Shown piece after piece: positions 36,901 to 64,000 of a DNA stretch of 64,000 nt. The translations under genes were made by a program, and so were the position numbers. The notes beneath the pieces were generated by a model. It was not told the origin of the DNA. It saw nothing but the letters and a program-made list of their open reading frames with translations, and did not search any database. Source of the stretch: Telmatactis stephensoni (Eukaryota > Cnidaria > Anthozoa > Actiniaria > Isophelliidae). The first letter of the stretch is position 1, and each line of letters opens with the position of its first letter. Location of the stretch: the NCBI GenBank assembly GCA_029948255.1, contig JALIZF010001876.1, forward strand, positions 682,001 through 746,000, read 5' to 3'.

Positions 36901-37408
36901 GCAGACTTGGCCGTTATGCTTTCAGCTCATTGCCTTCGCAAATGTAAGCTTTATAAGTTTTCAACAACTCCATCTTTTTGCAGTATGAAGCAAGTATAAG
37001 ATGTTTGGAGCTTAACACACATTTTGCCAGTAAAATCCCCAAGAAACCGGAATGCTAACAGCTTGCTTGAACTCCTTTCCTTGAACACATGATACTTACT
37101 ATCAGATTCCGTCGGTTGAATAACGTGGTTATTGTACAATAAGTAGGAGAGAGCTTGATTTAACGCCATAATATCCACAAACTAGGGCTTCATTTCAAAT
37201 TCCATCTTCACGACCAATCCACAATGTATATATTTATATATAAATTAATTTCTATAAATTATGTTCCAATCTGCTGTAGCTCGACATCTGAAGACCATTG
37301 CAGTATACTACCACAGCGTTGGTGTGGAATTTTCTTGAACGAAATCGACTAGTCCTCAATGGGAAGATTCTCGGGATGTCAGTAAATGTATCCAACTGCC
37401 ATTTTGAA
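30970..37408. other. Convergent spacer between gene D and the calcium channel
   Basis: About 6.4 kb without a supportable gene. AATAAA at 31062-31067 is the likely polyadenylation signal of D. A second CTATAAATAAAGTC plus (TTA)n near 31503-31530 looks like a retroelement tail. SINE-like sequence lies near 32060-32230, a degraded GGGTTAGCG inverted repeat near 35010-35100, and a 15-bp minisatellite at 35993-36268. Short frames (e.g. 33868-34062, 34558-34779) have no recognisable content. Confidence 0.55.
35993..36268 (+). repeat. 15-bp minisatellite
   Basis: About 18 tandem copies of a unit like GTCACGTTGTCCTTG with variants (GCCC, TCGCTC). Because 15 is a multiple of 3 and the unit lacks stops, three overlapping open frames arise; they are artefacts. 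Confidence 0.9.
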
Positions 37409-63543
<26,135 letters not shown>

Positions 63544-64000
63544 CTAGAGAAAAACATATCGAGAGGCTAAATCTTAGAGCAATAATTCATAAAAATCATC
63601 AATTGCTTCTATGGCGCTGTCACCATTTGAATATGATCAAGTGAGCAAGTAGTATACAATGCACAAGAAAGGTCCCAATTATAGGGTAGACATAATAGAT
63701 AGGTAAAAATCCTCTTTATCTGCTCCAAATCGTGTTCATCCTATCTCAATTAATGTGCAAAAGTCACAACAATCTCCTTTGCCACAATTCTTTAAGCGGA
63801 GAAAATAATTTTCAACGCAATCGATACTTAATAAACTTATTTTGCAGAATTGTTGCACTTCTCTCATTCTCTCTTACATATTTCTATGCAGTTCATTGCA
63901 AACAAGCTGTATACTTTAATACTTAAAATGTATTTTCAAATTATTCACTTCTCTACATATTTCTACGCAGTTCATTGCAAACAAGCTGCTTTAATAGGGG

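Overview
The window looks like nuclear DNA from an early-branching animal, most likely an anthozoan cnidarian (coral or sea anemone). This is inferred from AT-rich sequence, many short GT-AG introns, dense MITEs and microsatellites, a tRNA-derived SINE of a type I associate with anthozoans, and a clearly animal L-type calcium channel gene. There are no prokaryotic features. Gene models were built by hand from splice consensus, conserved intron phases and comparison between paralogues; no alignment or search was run.

Left half (1-31,000, + strand): a tandem cluster of four related genes, called here A (1-3374, 5' end outside the window), B (8904-17736), C (18586-24462) and D (26546-30969). Complete members have eight exons (C has seven) with the same intron-phase pattern. 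They encode type I membrane proteins: signal peptide plus a short Cys-rich module (exon 1), a second ectodomain built from exons 2-3, a Ser/Thr/Pro-rich stalk (exon 4), one transmembrane helix (exon 5), and a cytoplasmic tail rich in YxxL/YxxV motifs. B, C and D each hold at least one YxxL pair with ITAM-like spacing, and C and D also have ITIM-consensus tyrosines. I do not recognise the ectodomain. This looks like an expanding family of immune-type or cell-recognition receptors. B and D read intact, C has two single-base frame disruptions, and A has a truncated, rearranged tail. A and B are a recent duplication. A therefore serves as an empty site for transposons that landed in B, and B for one that landed in A.

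Middle (31,000-37,400): about 6.4 kb with no supportable gene, containing SINE/MITE debris and a 15-bp minisatellite.

Right half (37,409-63,543, - strand): 40 exons of a Cav1-type (L-type) voltage-gated calcium channel alpha-1 subunit, from the beta-subunit binding site (AID) in the I-II linker to the stop codon. Domain I and the N-terminus lie beyond the right edge. The 40 exons join into one open frame of 1533 codons. The pore glutamates of domains II, III and IV, the S4 arginines, the EF-hand, the IQ motif and a conserved distal C-terminal helix are visible. Several residues tied to dihydropyridine binding in vertebrate L-type channels differ. The introns hold large foldback transposons, several MITE families and minisatellites.

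The receptor cluster and the channel are convergently transcribed. Nothing in the sequence links them functionally.
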